From an uncultured Clostridia bacterium (GTDB lineage Bacteria; Bacillota; Clostridia; Oscillospirales; Acutalibacteraceae), in NCBI GenBank assembly GCA_947166625.1, contig CAMVEX010000019.1:1-51899 (forward strand): a stretch of DNA of 51,899 nt, written 5' to 3'. This document shows positions 9,002 to 17,545 of this stretch, piece after piece; position 1 is the stretch's first letter; the number at the start of each line of letters is the position of its first letter. The notes beneath the pieces were generated by a model that searched no databases, was not told the DNA's origin, and saw nothing but the letters and a program-made list of their open reading frames with translations. Made by a program: the position numbers and the translations under genes.

Positions 9002-10564
9002 ATGAAAAAAGCAGTATCTGTTATTCTATGTATTTCCATCTTGTTTTCGCTGTCACTGAGCATTAACGCGCAAGGTGAAAAATGCAATTGCGGTATCGAT
9101 CCCGTTGTATATGTTCACGGCTTCGGCTCCTATCCGCTTTATGAACAGAGCGGCGGTAAATCAGTTCAGGTATTTCCGCCTAACGCACAATCAATTATCA
9201 AAAGCCTCCCTGTCGCAGTAGGATTGATTATGAATTTGACTGTTACCAAGCAATATAAAAGATGTGCCGATGAAATAATCAAACTGCTTGAAAATATGAT
9301 GGGCAGGCTCGCTTGCGATCCAAACGGCGATTCACTTTATAATGTAACTTTTGAAAAACGCGAGCTTCCTACAGAAGATCGCCATAGGGTGACGGATTAT
9401 TCTTACGACACTCAGGCAGATGATTTCAACGAAAAATCCCAGTATTCATATTATTATGATTTCAGGCTTGATCCCGTTTCAAATGCCGAAGGGCTGAATA
9501 CATACATTAAATATGTGAAAGACCTGACGCATCACGATAAGGTCAAGATAGTTTGCCACAGCCAGGGAAATACCGTGGTTGCATCCTATCTCGCAAAATA
9601 TAAAAATGTCGATGTTTCAAGAGTTATATTCCTCTCACCTGCTTACAAAGGTCTTTCTCTCATCGGCAAGATACTGAATGAAGATCTGAATCTCAGAGGC
9701 AAAGCAGACGATCTCGAATTATATTTCAAAGGAATATTGGGCTTTTCGCCCGCTTCTGAAATAATCGGCGCGCTTATTTCTCTGCTCAACGATTACGGTG
9801 CCCTTCCTTATCTTACCGAAGTTTTGCAAAATCTGGTTGATGATCAGTTTGAATATATACTCAACACCGAACTTCTGAAGGTATTCGGAACAATGCCTGC
9901 AATCTGGTCATTCTGCCCCGATGAATATTATGAATCGGCAAAAGCAAATATGTTCGGCGGCTCGGATGAATACGCAGGGCTAATCAAAAAAATAGATCAT
10001 TATCACTACGACATTCAAAATAAACTTGTCTCAATCATAAATGAATGCAGTGCACGCGGAATGACTTTTGCGATTTCCTGCGGATATGATATTTCAACTA
10101 TTCCGGTTTCGGGTGATAAACAAAGCCAGACCGATATGCTGATAGATACAGAATATATGTCGATCGGAGCGAAATGCTCGCAGCCCGATTGCTGTTTTGA
10201 TTCGGAGTATGTTAATAAATCGGGAAACAGCAGATATATTTCACCTGACAGAAAAATCGACGCTTCATCCTGCTCTTATCCGGACAGGACCTGGTTTATA
10301 AAGGGTCAGCGTCATGATGATTTTTACGATGATTATACGGAATTTATAACTTCGCTGCTTCTCTTTAAAGATCAGCCGACTGTCGATAACTTAAAAGATT
10401 ATTCGCAGTTTATGTGTTATAATGACGATATGAAGCTGATCCCGGTTTCTTCCCCCGATATTCCCGATACACGCAGCGATGAAGTAATTATTGCAGACAC
10501 ATTATTTGAATTGTTGACCCCGGGGTTTATTAAATCCCTTTTTGAAATAAGGAGCGATATATGA
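9002..10564 (+). CDS. Secreted alpha/beta hydrolase (lipase/acyltransferase-like)
   Basis: This 520-residue exported protein has a clear signal peptide, cleaved near residue 24 (SINAQG). The oxyanion-side motif VVYVHGFGS is at 35-43. The nucleophile elbow VCHSQGNT puts the likely catalytic serine at S187. The histidine of the triad may be in [14 protein letters not shown] near the C-terminus. The pattern resembles lecithin:cholesterol acyltransferase or PGAP1-type esterases, but the substrate is not predictable. Several cysteines (C28, C30 and a CSQPDCC cluster) may form disulfides. It lies between rnhA and glnN and overlaps the glnN start by ATGA. Its codon usage resembles its neighbours, so there is no sign of recent transfer. 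Confidence 0.75.
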   Translation: MKKAVSVILCISILFSLSLSINAQGEKCNCGIDPVVYVHGFGSYPLYEQSGGKSVQVFPPNAQSIIKSLPVAVGLIMNLTVTKQYKRCADEIIKLLENMMGRLACDPNGDSLYNVTFEKRELPTEDRHRVTDYSYDTQADDFNEKSQYSYYYDFRLDPVSNAEGLNTYIKYVKDLTHHDKVKIVCHSQGNTVVASYLAKYKNVDVSRVIFLSPAYKGLSLIGKILNEDLNLRGKADDLELYFKGILGFSPASEIIGALISLLNDYGALPYLTEVLQNLVDDQFEYILNTELLKVFGTMPAIWSFCPDEYYESAKANMFGGSDEYAGLIKKIDHYHYDIQNKLVSIINECSARGMTFAISCGYDISTIPVSGDKQSQTDMLIDTEYMSIGAKCSQPDCCFDSEYVNKSGNSRYISPDRKIDASSCSYPDRTWFIKGQRHDDFYDDYTEFITSLLLFKDQPTVDNLKDYSQFMCYNDDMKLIPVSSPDIPDTRSDEVIIADTLFELLTPGFIKSLFEIRSDI

Positions 10565-12648
10565 AGAATTTACCAGAAACTTTCGGATGCAATGTTTTCA
10601 GCTTTAAAGCTATGAAAGAACGCCTGCCCGAAAATATATTCCTCAAGGTCAGAGAAACCATATCGGAAGGTCATCGCCTCGATCTTGAAACAGCCAATTT
10701 CGTTGCTGACGCAATGAAAGACTGGGCTATCGAAAAAGGCGCTACTCACTTCACCCACTGGTTTCAGCCTATGACGGGAATCACCGCCGAGAAGCATGAC
10801 AGCTTCATCTCCGTTGCCGAGGATGATAAAGTCATAATGAATTTCAGCGGCAAAGAGTTATTCAAGGGCGAGCCGGATGCTTCATCTTTCCCCTCCGGCG
10901 GTCTCAGAGCCACCTTTGAGGCAAGAGGATACACTGCGTGGGATCCCACTTCTCCCGCCTTCATAAAAGAGGGCGTTCTCTGCATACCGACTGCATTTAT
11001 GTCATATTCGGGCGAAGCTCTTGATCAAAAGACTCCCCTGCTCCGTTCAATGCAGGCGATCAACAGGCAGTCAAAGCGTATTATGAAGCTTTTCGGCAAT
11101 GAAACCGGCGGAGTGAAGACTACCGTAGGCGCCGAGCAGGAATATTTCCTGATCGACAAAGCCGATTACGATAAGAGAAAAGATTTGATTTTTACAAATC
11201 GCACACTTTTCGGTTGCAAGCCTCCCAAAGGCCAGGAAATGGACGACCATTATTTCGGCAGTATCAGACCCCGAGTAGCCGAATTTATGGCAGATCTCGA
11301 TGATGAGCTGTGGAAACTGGGTGTCCCCTCTAAAACCGAACACAATGAAGTGGCTCCTTCTCAGCATGAGCTTGCCCCTATATTTACCACCACAAATATT
11401 GCGAGCGATCAAAATCAGTTAACTATGGAGATCATGCAAAAAGTAGCCGAGCGTCACGGGCTTGTGTGCCTGCTTCACGAAAAGCCATTTGCAGGAGTAA
11501 ACGGAAGCGGCAAACACAATAACTGGTCTATCTGCACCAACGACGGCGATAATCTTTTTGAGCCGGGCGATACCCCGTATGATAACGCCCAGTTCTTGCT
11601 CTTCCTTTGCGCGGTAATAAAAGCCGTTGATGATTATCAGGATCTCTTAAGAGTAAGCGTTGCCACTGCGGGCAACGATCACAGACTCGGCGCCAACGAG
11701 GCTCCCCCTGCCGTGCTTTCGATTTTTATGGGTGATGAGCTGAGCGAAATCCTTGACGCCATCGAAAACGGCAGCGCCTATGATAAAAAGGAACAGTCGC
11801 TAATGAAAGTCGGAGTCCATGTGCTTCCCAAATTCCCGAAGGATATGACCGACAGAAACCGTACCTCTCCCTTTGCCTTCACAGGTAATAAATTTGAATT
11901 CAGAATGCTCGGCTCTGCGAGCACTATTTCCAGCGCAAATACCGTATTAAATACCATTGTCGCCGAATCGCTCAGATCTTATGCCGACAGGCTTGAGAAT
12001 TCCGCCGATTTTGAAGAGGATCTTCATAAACTGATAAGAAAAACGATCAAGGATCATAAGAGGATCATCTTCAACGGTAACGGTTACGGTGATGAATGGC
12101 TTAAAGAAGCCGAGGTCAGAGGTCTGCTCAATCTTAAAACAACTCCCGACGCTCTTAATACTCTCGTCAGCCCAAAAAATATTGAGCTCTTTGAGTTCCA
12201 TAAGGTTTTATCAAAAACCGAGCTTGAGGCGAGATATGAAGTTTATATGGAAAACTATTGCAAGACTATCAACATCGAAGGTCTGACCGCGTCGGAGATG
12301 ATAAGAAGAGATATTTTACCTGCAATTTCATCATATATCAAAAATCTCTCCGAAACGGTTACGCTTCGCAACAGCGCTTTGGGCTCCTCAAAGAAATCTT
12401 ATGAGGAGGCTGTTATCACAAGGCTTACCGATATTTCTGCAAATGTATATAATCTTACAAATAACCTCGATGAAAAGCTCATAACAGCAAAAGATGTCAA
12501 AAACATAAAAGATAAAGCCGAGGTTTATAAATCCGCCGTTATTTCTTTGATGGATAAGATCCGTGTTCTTGTTGATGAAGCAGAAAGACTCTGCTCGGCT
12601 GAATTCTGGCCTTATCCTTCTTACGGAAAGATGCTTTTCAGCATATAA
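10561..12648 (+). CDS. glnN: Type III glutamine synthetase (GlnN)
   Basis: This 695-residue enzyme makes glutamine from glutamate, ammonia and ATP. Its length and motifs are those of GSIII, not the about 450-residue GSI. Visible segments include [16 protein letters not shown], the metal and glutamate-site motif [23 protein letters not shown] and the ATP-site stretch [18 protein letters not shown]. The C-terminal helical region is typical of GSIII dodecamers. The ATG overlaps the stop of the hydrolase gene (ATGA), with AAGGAG upstream, so it is at least partly translated from the rnhA transcript. I see no strong separate nitrogen-regulated promoter. A hairpin at 12657-12684 follows the stop. 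Confidence 0.95.
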   Translation: MKNLPETFGCNVFSFKAMKERLPENIFLKVRETISEGHRLDLETANFVADAMKDWAIEKGATHFTHWFQPMTGITAEKHDSFISVAEDDKVIMNFSGKELFKGEPDASSFPSGGLRATFEARGYTAWDPTSPAFIKEGVLCIPTAFMSYSGEALDQKTPLLRSMQAINRQSKRIMKLFGNETGGVKTTVGAEQEYFLIDKADYDKRKDLIFTNRTLFGCKPPKGQEMDDHYFGSIRPRVAEFMADLDDELWKLGVPSKTEHNEVAPSQHELAPIFTTTNIASDQNQLTMEIMQKVAERHGLVCLLHEKPFAGVNGSGKHNNWSICTNDGDNLFEPGDTPYDNAQFLLFLCAVIKAVDDYQDLLRVSVATAGNDHRLGANEAPPAVLSIFMGDELSEILDAIENGSAYDKKEQSLMKVGVHVLPKFPKDMTDRNRTSPFAFTGNKFEFRMLGSASTISSANTVLNTIVAESLRSYADRLENSADFEEDLHKLIRKTIKDHKRIIFNGNGYGDEWLKEAEVRGLLNLKTTPDALNTLVSPKNIELFEFHKVLSKTELEARYEVYMENYCKTINIEGLTASEMIRRDILPAISSYIKNLSETVTLRNSALGSSKKSYEEAVITRLTDISANVYNLTNNLDEKLITAKDVKNIKDKAEVYKSAVISLMDKIRVLVDEAERLCSAEFWPYPSYGKMLFSI

Positions 12649-12656
12649 AAAAATCA

Positions 12657-12684
12657 GTGCCTGCTGCAATTTTGCAACAGGCAC
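12657..12684. terminator. Bidirectional terminator between glnN and the aminotransferase
   Basis: Arms GTGCCTG and CAGGCAC, plus an inner TGCAA/TTGCA stem with one mismatch. On the minus strand a 7-T run follows closely, so it best terminates the aminotransferase gene; on the plus strand it can slow glnN transcription. Confidence 0.8.
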
Positions 12685-12688
12685 AATG

Positions 12689-13921
12689 TCAATTATTCTT
12701 TTCGAGTTTCGCGATCTCTGCGCATACACAGAGTATTTCTGTCGCGAGCTTGAGTTCATCGAGAGAAGGAAATGTCGGAGCGATTCTTATATTGCTGTCA
12801 AACGGGTCATTTTTATAGGGAAATGTAGCTCCCGCGCCGGTCAGGGTCACGCCGGCTTCTTTACAAAGCTCAACGGTCCTTTTTGCGCAGCCTTCGGGTA
12901 CATTAAGGCTTATAAAGTAGCCGCCTTTAGGCTCGGTCCAACTGAAATCACCGTCATCGGAAAAACTGTCGCTCAACGCTTTAATTACCGCGTCAAATTT
13001 CGGTTTTATCAGTGCGGCGTGTTTTTTCATATGAGCGGTTACTCCGTCTCGGTTTTTCAAAAAGGCCGCATGTCTGAGCTGATTTATTTTATCATAGCCT
13101 ATCGTCTGAACGGTCATTCTCTTTTTTACCGATTCTATGTTTTTATCGGATGCCGCCATAACCGCTATTCCCGCGCCGGGATAAGTAATTTTGGATGTTG
13201 AAGCAACTTCTATGAAATGATCCTGAGTTCCGTATTTTTCGGCATATTCAAAAATATTGTAAAATTTATCACAATCATCTGATAAATGATGAACGCAGTA
13301 AGCGTTATCCCATATAACTCTGAAATCATTTGCTGCGGGCTTAATAGAAGCAAATCTTTCGATTACCCTCTCAGAAAATGTGATTCCGGTCGGGTTGGCA
13401 TACATAGGGACGCAGATGAGCCCTTTTACAGACGGATCTTTGATATATTCATCAACAAGATCCATATCAGGTCCTTCACTATCGGTAGGAATATTTATCA
13501 TTTCAATACCGAAATGCTCAAGAATCGAAAAATGCCTGTCATATCCGGGAACCGGGCATAAAAACTTGATTTTCCCCTGCTGAGACCACGGTTTATCACC
13601 CGAGCCGAAAATCATACACTGAGCGATATAATCATACATGACCGTAAGGCTTGCGTTGCCGAATACAATGATATTTTCGGGCTTTACCTGTAAAATCTCG
13701 GAATAAAGTCTTTTACATTCCGTGATTCCGTCAAGAACTCCGTAGTTTCTTATTTCGGTACCGTCTTCGGATCTGAAGCCCTCGATCAGAGCGGGATCAA
13801 TGATTCCGTCGGATAAAGCAAGCTGATCCGCGCCGGGCTTTCCCCTCGCCATATTCAGCGATAAATTCAGTGATTTGTAATAATCATATCTTTCGCGTAG
13901 TTCAGTAATTCTGTCAGCCAT
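12689..13921 (-). CDS. PLP-dependent aminotransferase (aspartate aminotransferase, AspT-like)
   Basis: About 410 residues of a fold-type I aminotransferase. The sequence matches the aspartate aminotransferase subgroup once grouped with MocR-like proteins: LNMARGKPGADQL near the start, GNASLTVMYD, PVPGYDRHF, VPMYANPTG, IWDNAYCVHH, and the PLP lysine in VASTSKITYPGAG. It would interconvert aspartate and 2-oxoglutarate with oxaloacetate and glutamate. The ATG at 13921 (MADRITELRE) has AAAGGGATG upstream and a promoter 43 bases away; an in-frame upstream ATG at 13963 overlaps the -10 element. It is a monocistronic gene, divergent from the phosphoesterase. Confidence 0.85.
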   Translation of the reverse strand: MADRITELRERYDYYKSLNLSLNMARGKPGADQLALSDGIIDPALIEGFRSEDGTEIRNYGVLDGITECKRLYSEILQVKPENIIVFGNASLTVMYDYIAQCMIFGSGDKPWSQQGKIKFLCPVPGYDRHFSILEHFGIEMINIPTDSEGPDMDLVDEYIKDPSVKGLICVPMYANPTGITFSERVIERFASIKPAANDFRVIWDNAYCVHHLSDDCDKFYNIFEYAEKYGTQDHFIEVASTSKITYPGAGIAVMAASDKNIESVKKRMTVQTIGYDKINQLRHAAFLKNRDGVTAHMKKHAALIKPKFDAVIKALSDSFSDDGDFSWTEPKGGYFISLNVPEGCAKRTVELCKEAGVTLTGAGATFPYKNDPFDSNIRIAPTFPSLDELKLATEILCVCAEIAKLEKNN

Positions 13922-13963
13922 AAATGCATCCCTTTCGATTGATTTATGCAATTTACTCTGCAC

Positions 13964-13992
13964 ATTATACTATATGATATTCTAAAATGCAA
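13964..13992 (-). promoter_or_regulatory. Sigma-A promoter of the aminotransferase gene
   Basis: Minus strand: TTGCAT (13992-13987), 17-base spacer, perfect TATAAT (13969-13964). The -35 overlaps the left arm of an inverted repeat (13988-14013). Confidence 0.8.
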
Positions 13993-14013
13993 GTATCAGT
14001 TTTATAACTTGCA
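13988..14013. promoter_or_regulatory. Candidate operator: inverted repeat TGCAAGT-N12-ACTTGCA
   Basis: Two perfect 7-base arms, at 13988-13994 and 14007-14013, lie about two helical turns apart. One arm covers the aminotransferase -35 box and the other is just before the phosphoesterase ribosome site. The arrangement fits a dimeric regulator controlling both genes, but no protein is assigned and chance cannot be excluded. Confidence 0.4.
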
Positions 14014-14029
14014 AAAATGAGGTGTTACT

Positions 14030-15112
14030 ATGTTAAAATTTCATCCCGCCGTCTTTGCCGTAGGAAAAGAATATCAGATAATCGTAACCACCAAGAATAA
14101 ATCACTGGTCAGCATTAAAGTCGGCGATAAAATCTATGTTGACGATAATAACGGCATATTGAGAAGTGAGCTTCCCACTCATAAAATCTCCGTGCCGCAG
14201 GATGCGCTGAATGAAGAATGTATGTACACGGTAATCGAAACAAAAATCATCACAAGGCTGGCTTATAATTCAAAACTCGGCAATACAACGGAATATAATT
14301 ATAAATTCAGACCGATTCCGGAAAACAGGATTCGTTTTTATCACATCGCCGATGCCCACAGCAATATCCAGCCCTGTGTCAAAGCGGCGGATTATTTCGG
14401 CAAGATCGATTTTTTGATTCTGAACGGTGATATTGTAAACGAATGCGCAAAAATATCAAATACTGATGTTATTTATAATTTGACCGATATCCTCGCAAAG
14501 GGAGAAATTCCCATTGTATTTTCACGCGGAAATCATGATTTAAGAGGAGCGGCAGCTGAGTTTTATACCGACTATACACCTACCTTGAACGGAAAAACCT
14601 ACTATTCCTTCAGGCTCGGTAAAATCTGGGGTCTTTGCCTTGACTGCGGCGAAGATAAAGCGGATGACAGCCCTGAATACGGCGGAACTATCGCCTGCTC
14701 TCAATTCAGAGAAAAAGAGACCGAATTTATCAGAAGCATTATCAAACACTCATATATGGAATATAACGAGGCGGATGTAAAGTATAAACTTCTTATTTGC
14801 CACCATCCGTTTACTCATAAATTACAGCCCCCGTTTGATATCGAAGAAGATACTTACAGAGAATGGGCAAAGCTGCTTAGAGATATAGTTATGCCTGATG
14901 TGATGATTTGCGGTCATACTCATAAATACGGAATTTACACACCGGGTGAAGAATTTGATGATTTCGGGCAGCCCTGTCTTTTGATAGTAGGTTCAAATGT
15001 TGACAGAGACGTATTCGGCGGAACAGGATTTGAGCTCGATGAAAATACATTGAAGGTTACCTTTACCGAAAGCTCGGGCGCAAAGAAAAAGAAAATATTT
15101 GAACTTGAATAA
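14030..15112 (+). CDS. Calcineurin-like metallophosphoesterase
   Basis: This 360-residue protein has the five metal-binding blocks of the calcineurin-like family. They are DAH in HIADAHSN, GD in ILNGDIVNE, GNHD in FSRGNHDLRG, the histidine of LLICHHPFTH, and GHTH in MICGHTHKYG. About 100 N-terminal residues precede them and look like a small beta-rich domain. No signal peptide is visible, so it is probably cytoplasmic. The substrate could be a nucleotide, phosphodiester or phosphoprotein and is not predictable. GAGGTG precedes the ATG. A weak plus-strand promoter (TTTACT, 17 bases, TGATAT at 13952-13980) may serve it. Confidence 0.8.
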   Translation: MLKFHPAVFAVGKEYQIIVTTKNKSLVSIKVGDKIYVDDNNGILRSELPTHKISVPQDALNEECMYTVIETKIITRLAYNSKLGNTTEYNYKFRPIPENRIRFYHIADAHSNIQPCVKAADYFGKIDFLILNGDIVNECAKISNTDVIYNLTDILAKGEIPIVFSRGNHDLRGAAAEFYTDYTPTLNGKTYYSFRLGKIWGLCLDCGEDKADDSPEYGGTIACSQFREKETEFIRSIIKHSYMEYNEADVKYKLLICHHPFTHKLQPPFDIEEDTYREWAKLLRDIVMPDVMICGHTHKYGIYTPGEEFDDFGQPCLLIVGSNVDRDVFGGTGFELDENTLKVTFTESSGAKKKKIFELE

Positions 15113-15119
15113 ACAAAAA

Positions 15120-15143
15120 AACCTCGCAGAAATCTGCGAGGTT
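15120..15143. terminator. Bidirectional terminator between the phosphoesterase and gtrA-like genes
   Basis: Perfect 11-bp stem AACCTCGCAGA/TCTGCGAGGTT with an AA loop. The minus strand has a run of seven Ts after it, ending the tgt-yajC-gtrA transcript; the plus strand side is A/T-rich. Confidence 0.88.
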
Positions 15144-15170
15144 AAATTATTATAAAGTTTGTTTATAAAA

Positions 15171-15716
15171 TTATTCTGCGGGCTTCTCGGCTTCTTCTTT
15201 TTTCTTGTGGAAAAGAATTTTATCAACGGGGAAATAAAGGAAAAACTGAACAGCAGAGCAAATCATTGTTGCAACATTCGACGCAAGTTTATCAGCCATC
15301 CATCCTTTTGAAACAAATACATCCTTTAAGGTAGGATTGAGCCATGCGGAAAAGCAAATGAGTGCTACTGTAAATACGATATATATGGGGAGCGTAATTG
15401 CAATATTTGCGCCTGAATTAAATGTTTTTTCACGGTTAACAAAGAACGCTACCACCTGAGCTAAGATATTGGCGGTGTTTGATACTATGAAGTAACCTAA
15501 ACCGCCGGCAGCGAGTGAGTACGCAAATACCCACCAGTTAAATTCGGTCGCATATTGAGCTTTGATCGGCGGAATAAGCGGAAGAACATTCAAAAGCACA
15601 AACTGTACTATCATAGCGAGAAGACTGACTACAATGAATTTTACAAACTGCCATATTGTAGTAACGGCCGAGCCCTTGCTGTCCGCAGCTTTATCGATCT
15701 GATTGAGTTTTCCCAT
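15171..15716 (-). CDS. GtrA-like four-helix membrane protein
   Basis: This 181-residue protein has four hydrophobic segments at about 22-46, 66-98, 105-126 and 142-166. The second pair is joined by the GtrA signature QVVAFFVNREKTFNSG. GtrA-family proteins are thought to move undecaprenyl-phosphate-linked sugars across the membrane or to help glycosylate cell-surface polymers. The C-terminus is a charged Lys/Glu tail. It follows yajC by 17 bases with an AAAGGAGAG ribosome site and is followed by a strong terminator. The substrate is unknown. Confidence 0.8.
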   Translation of the reverse strand: MGKLNQIDKAADSKGSAVTTIWQFVKFIVVSLLAMIVQFVLLNVLPLIPPIKAQYATEFNWWVFAYSLAAGGLGYFIVSNTANILAQVVAFFVNREKTFNSGANIAITLPIYIVFTVALICFSAWLNPTLKDVFVSKGWMADKLASNVATMICSAVQFFLYFPVDKILFHKKKEEAEKPAE

Positions 15717-15733
15717 TTTTATCTCTCCTTTAA

Positions 15734-16207
15734 TTATTCATCAAAAGTATCATCTTTATTTTTCTTTGTCTTTTTTCTCTTTGCGTTGCCTTCGGCAGCC
15801 GCATCCTCGATTTTCTTTTGCTTTTCGGCTTCGGCTGCTTCTTTGGCTGCCTGACGCTCCGCTTCGATCTTTTCGTTAGCGGTATTATTCGTTGATACCG
15901 CCCAGCGGGCTATCTTCATTTTATTTCTGTCGGCGCCTGTTTCGATAATGAGCGCGTCATCTTTGACCGTAACTACTCTGCCGATAATACCGCCGATCGT
16001 GGTGATCTCATCACCGACCTGGATATTATCACGCATTGTCTGTTCTTCCTTCTGCCTCTTTTTTTGCGGCCTGATCATCATAAAATACATGATTGCAAAA
16101 AGCGCGACCATCATAATGATCATACCGATACCGCCGCCCGTCCCGTTGGCGGTAGTTGAATTTTGAGCGGCCTGACCGCCTAACATATTCAGCAGGATTG
16201 AATTCAT
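15734..16207 (-). CDS. yajC: Preprotein translocase subunit YajC
   Basis: About 157 residues: a short N-terminal segment, one membrane span (GGGIGMIIMMVALFAIMYFM) and the YajC signature MMIRPQKKRQKE. Next comes the conserved domain with VGDEITTIGGIIGRVV, and a long Ala/Glu/Lys tail. YajC associates with SecDF and SecYEG. The ATG at 16207 is preceded by GGAGG at 7 bases; a further upstream ATG (16237) overlaps the promoter -10 and is rejected. It lies after tgt, as in many bacteria, but secD/secF do not follow; a GtrA-like gene does. Confidence 0.9.
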   Translation of the reverse strand: MNSILLNMLGGQAAQNSTTANGTGGGIGMIIMMVALFAIMYFMMIRPQKKRQKEEQTMRDNIQVGDEITTIGGIIGRVVTVKDDALIIETGADRNKMKIARWAVSTNNTANEKIEAERQAAKEAAEAEKQKKIEDAAAEGNAKRKKTKKNKDDTFDE

Positions 16208-16235
16208 TTTAAGACCTCCAAATAATTGTGGCAAC

Positions 16236-16264
16236 ATTATATTATAAATTTTCTTTTATTGCAA
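16236..16264 (-). promoter_or_regulatory. Sigma-A promoter of yajC-gtrA
   Basis: Minus strand: TTGCAA (16264-16259), 17-base spacer, TATAAT (16241-16236), in the 74-base gap between tgt and yajC. The pair can therefore be transcribed separately from tgt. Confidence 0.7.
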
Positions 16265-16281
16265 CATTTTTTTGTTTATTG

Positions 16282-17412
16282 TCAAATTCTTGTGTCAAGT
16301 AATTCCGCATAATGGCTTTTGAATTCATCAAAAGTATCATTATCAATTGAATCCCTGATTTCTTTCATCAGGTTATTGTAAAACCAGAGATTATGAGTAA
16401 CACACAGCCTCATTGCGAGCATTTCTTTTGCCTTGAATAAATGACGGATATATGCACGAGAATATTTACGGCAGACGGGGCATTGACATTCCTCATCTAC
16501 AGGAGCGGTATCTCTCTCATATTTATTATTATTCAGATTGATTATGCCGCTTTTTGTAAACAGATGGCCGTGCCTTGCGTTTCTGCTCGGCATAACGCAG
16601 TCAAATAAATCAACGCCCCTTGATACCGCTTCGATTATATTACCCGGTGTTCCTACTCCCATAAGGTATCTTATCTTATCGCTGGGCATATAGGGCTCAA
16701 CCGCCGATATGATACGATACATATCCTCTTTCGGCTCGCCTACAGCCAGCCCTCCGATAGCGTAACCGTCCATATCGAGAGCGGCAATCTCTTTCATATT
16801 TTCAATTCTTAGATCCTCATAAACTGAGCCTTGATTTATTCCGAATAAAAGCTGATTTTTATTTATCGTATCATCAAGAGAATTCAAACGGCTCATTTCG
16901 GCTTTGCATCTTTCGAGCCATCTTACGGTTCTTTCGCAGGATGCTTTAGCATATTTATATTCTGCGGGATTTTCGACGCATTCATCAAACGCCATCGCTA
17001 TCGTTGAGCCGAGATTTGATTGGATCTGCATGCTCTCCTCGGGCCCCATAAAAATATGCTTGCCGTCAACATGGCTTTGAAAATAAACGCCTTCTTCCTT
17101 GATCTTTCGGAGGGAAGCAAGAGAAAAAACCTGAAATCCGCCGCTGTCGGTCAAAATCGGCCCGCTCCATCCGGTAAATTTATGAAGACCGCCCAAAGAC
17201 TTTATCAGACCGTCTCCGGGTCTAACATGCAAATGATATGTATTTGAAAGCATTACCTGACAGTTTATTGTCTCAAGATCTGTTGACGAGAGCGCACCTT
17301 TTATGGCTCCGCAGGTCGCAACATTCATAAATGCGGGAGTCTGTATTGTTCCGTGAACGGTAACAAATTCTCCCAGTCTCGCGGAATTATTTTGTTTAAG
17401 AAGCTTGAACAT
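16282..17412 (-). CDS. tgt: tRNA-guanine transglycosylase (queuine tRNA-ribosyltransferase)
   Basis: This 376-residue enzyme swaps guanine 34 of GUN-anticodon tRNAs for a queuosine precursor. The catalytic residues are visible: D89 in ILTDSGGFQVFS and D271 in VDLFDCVMPSRNARHG. The substrate loop GGLAVGEP is at 220-227. The zinc site has C309, C311, C314 and H340. Length is normal for the bacterial enzyme. The ATG at 17412 is preceded by CGGGTGATT. No other queuosine genes are in the window, so the organism may import or make the precursor using genes elsewhere. Confidence 0.95.
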   Translation of the reverse strand: MFKLLKQNNSARLGEFVTVHGTIQTPAFMNVATCGAIKGALSSTDLETINCQVMLSNTYHLHVRPGDGLIKSLGGLHKFTGWSGPILTDSGGFQVFSLASLRKIKEEGVYFQSHVDGKHIFMGPEESMQIQSNLGSTIAMAFDECVENPAEYKYAKASCERTVRWLERCKAEMSRLNSLDDTINKNQLLFGINQGSVYEDLRIENMKEIAALDMDGYAIGGLAVGEPKEDMYRIISAVEPYMPSDKIRYLMGVGTPGNIIEAVSRGVDLFDCVMPSRNARHGHLFTKSGIINLNNNKYERDTAPVDEECQCPVCRKYSRAYIRHLFKAKEMLAMRLCVTHNLWFYNNLMKEIRDSIDNDTFDEFKSHYAELLDTRI

Positions 17413-17441
17413 TCAAATCACCCGAAGAATTTTTTCAATTG

Positions 17442-17470
17442 ATATTACAATAATAATAAGAATAAGTCAA
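17442..17470 (-). promoter_or_regulatory. Sigma-A promoter of tgt
   Basis: Minus strand: TTGACT (17470-17465), 17-base spacer, TAATAT (17447-17442), about 30 bases above the tgt ATG. Confidence 0.7.
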
Positions 17471-17480
17471 ATATTTTTTC

Positions 17481-17509
17481 TTGACTAATCATAAATGCGA
17501 ATATATAAT
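17481..17509 (+). promoter_or_regulatory. Sigma-A promoter of the geranylgeranyl-reductase-like gene
   Basis: TTGACT (17481-17486), 17-base spacer, perfect TATAAT (17504-17509). It is divergent from the tgt promoter, with the two -35 boxes 10 bases apart. Confidence 0.8.
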
Positions 17510-17545
17510 AAAAATGTATAAATATGTTTCCGAAAGGATCTTGAG

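Noticed and set aside
12563-13201. 212-codon plus-strand reading frame
   Set aside because: It runs antisense to the aminotransferase and across the terminator; no domain or ribosome site supports it.
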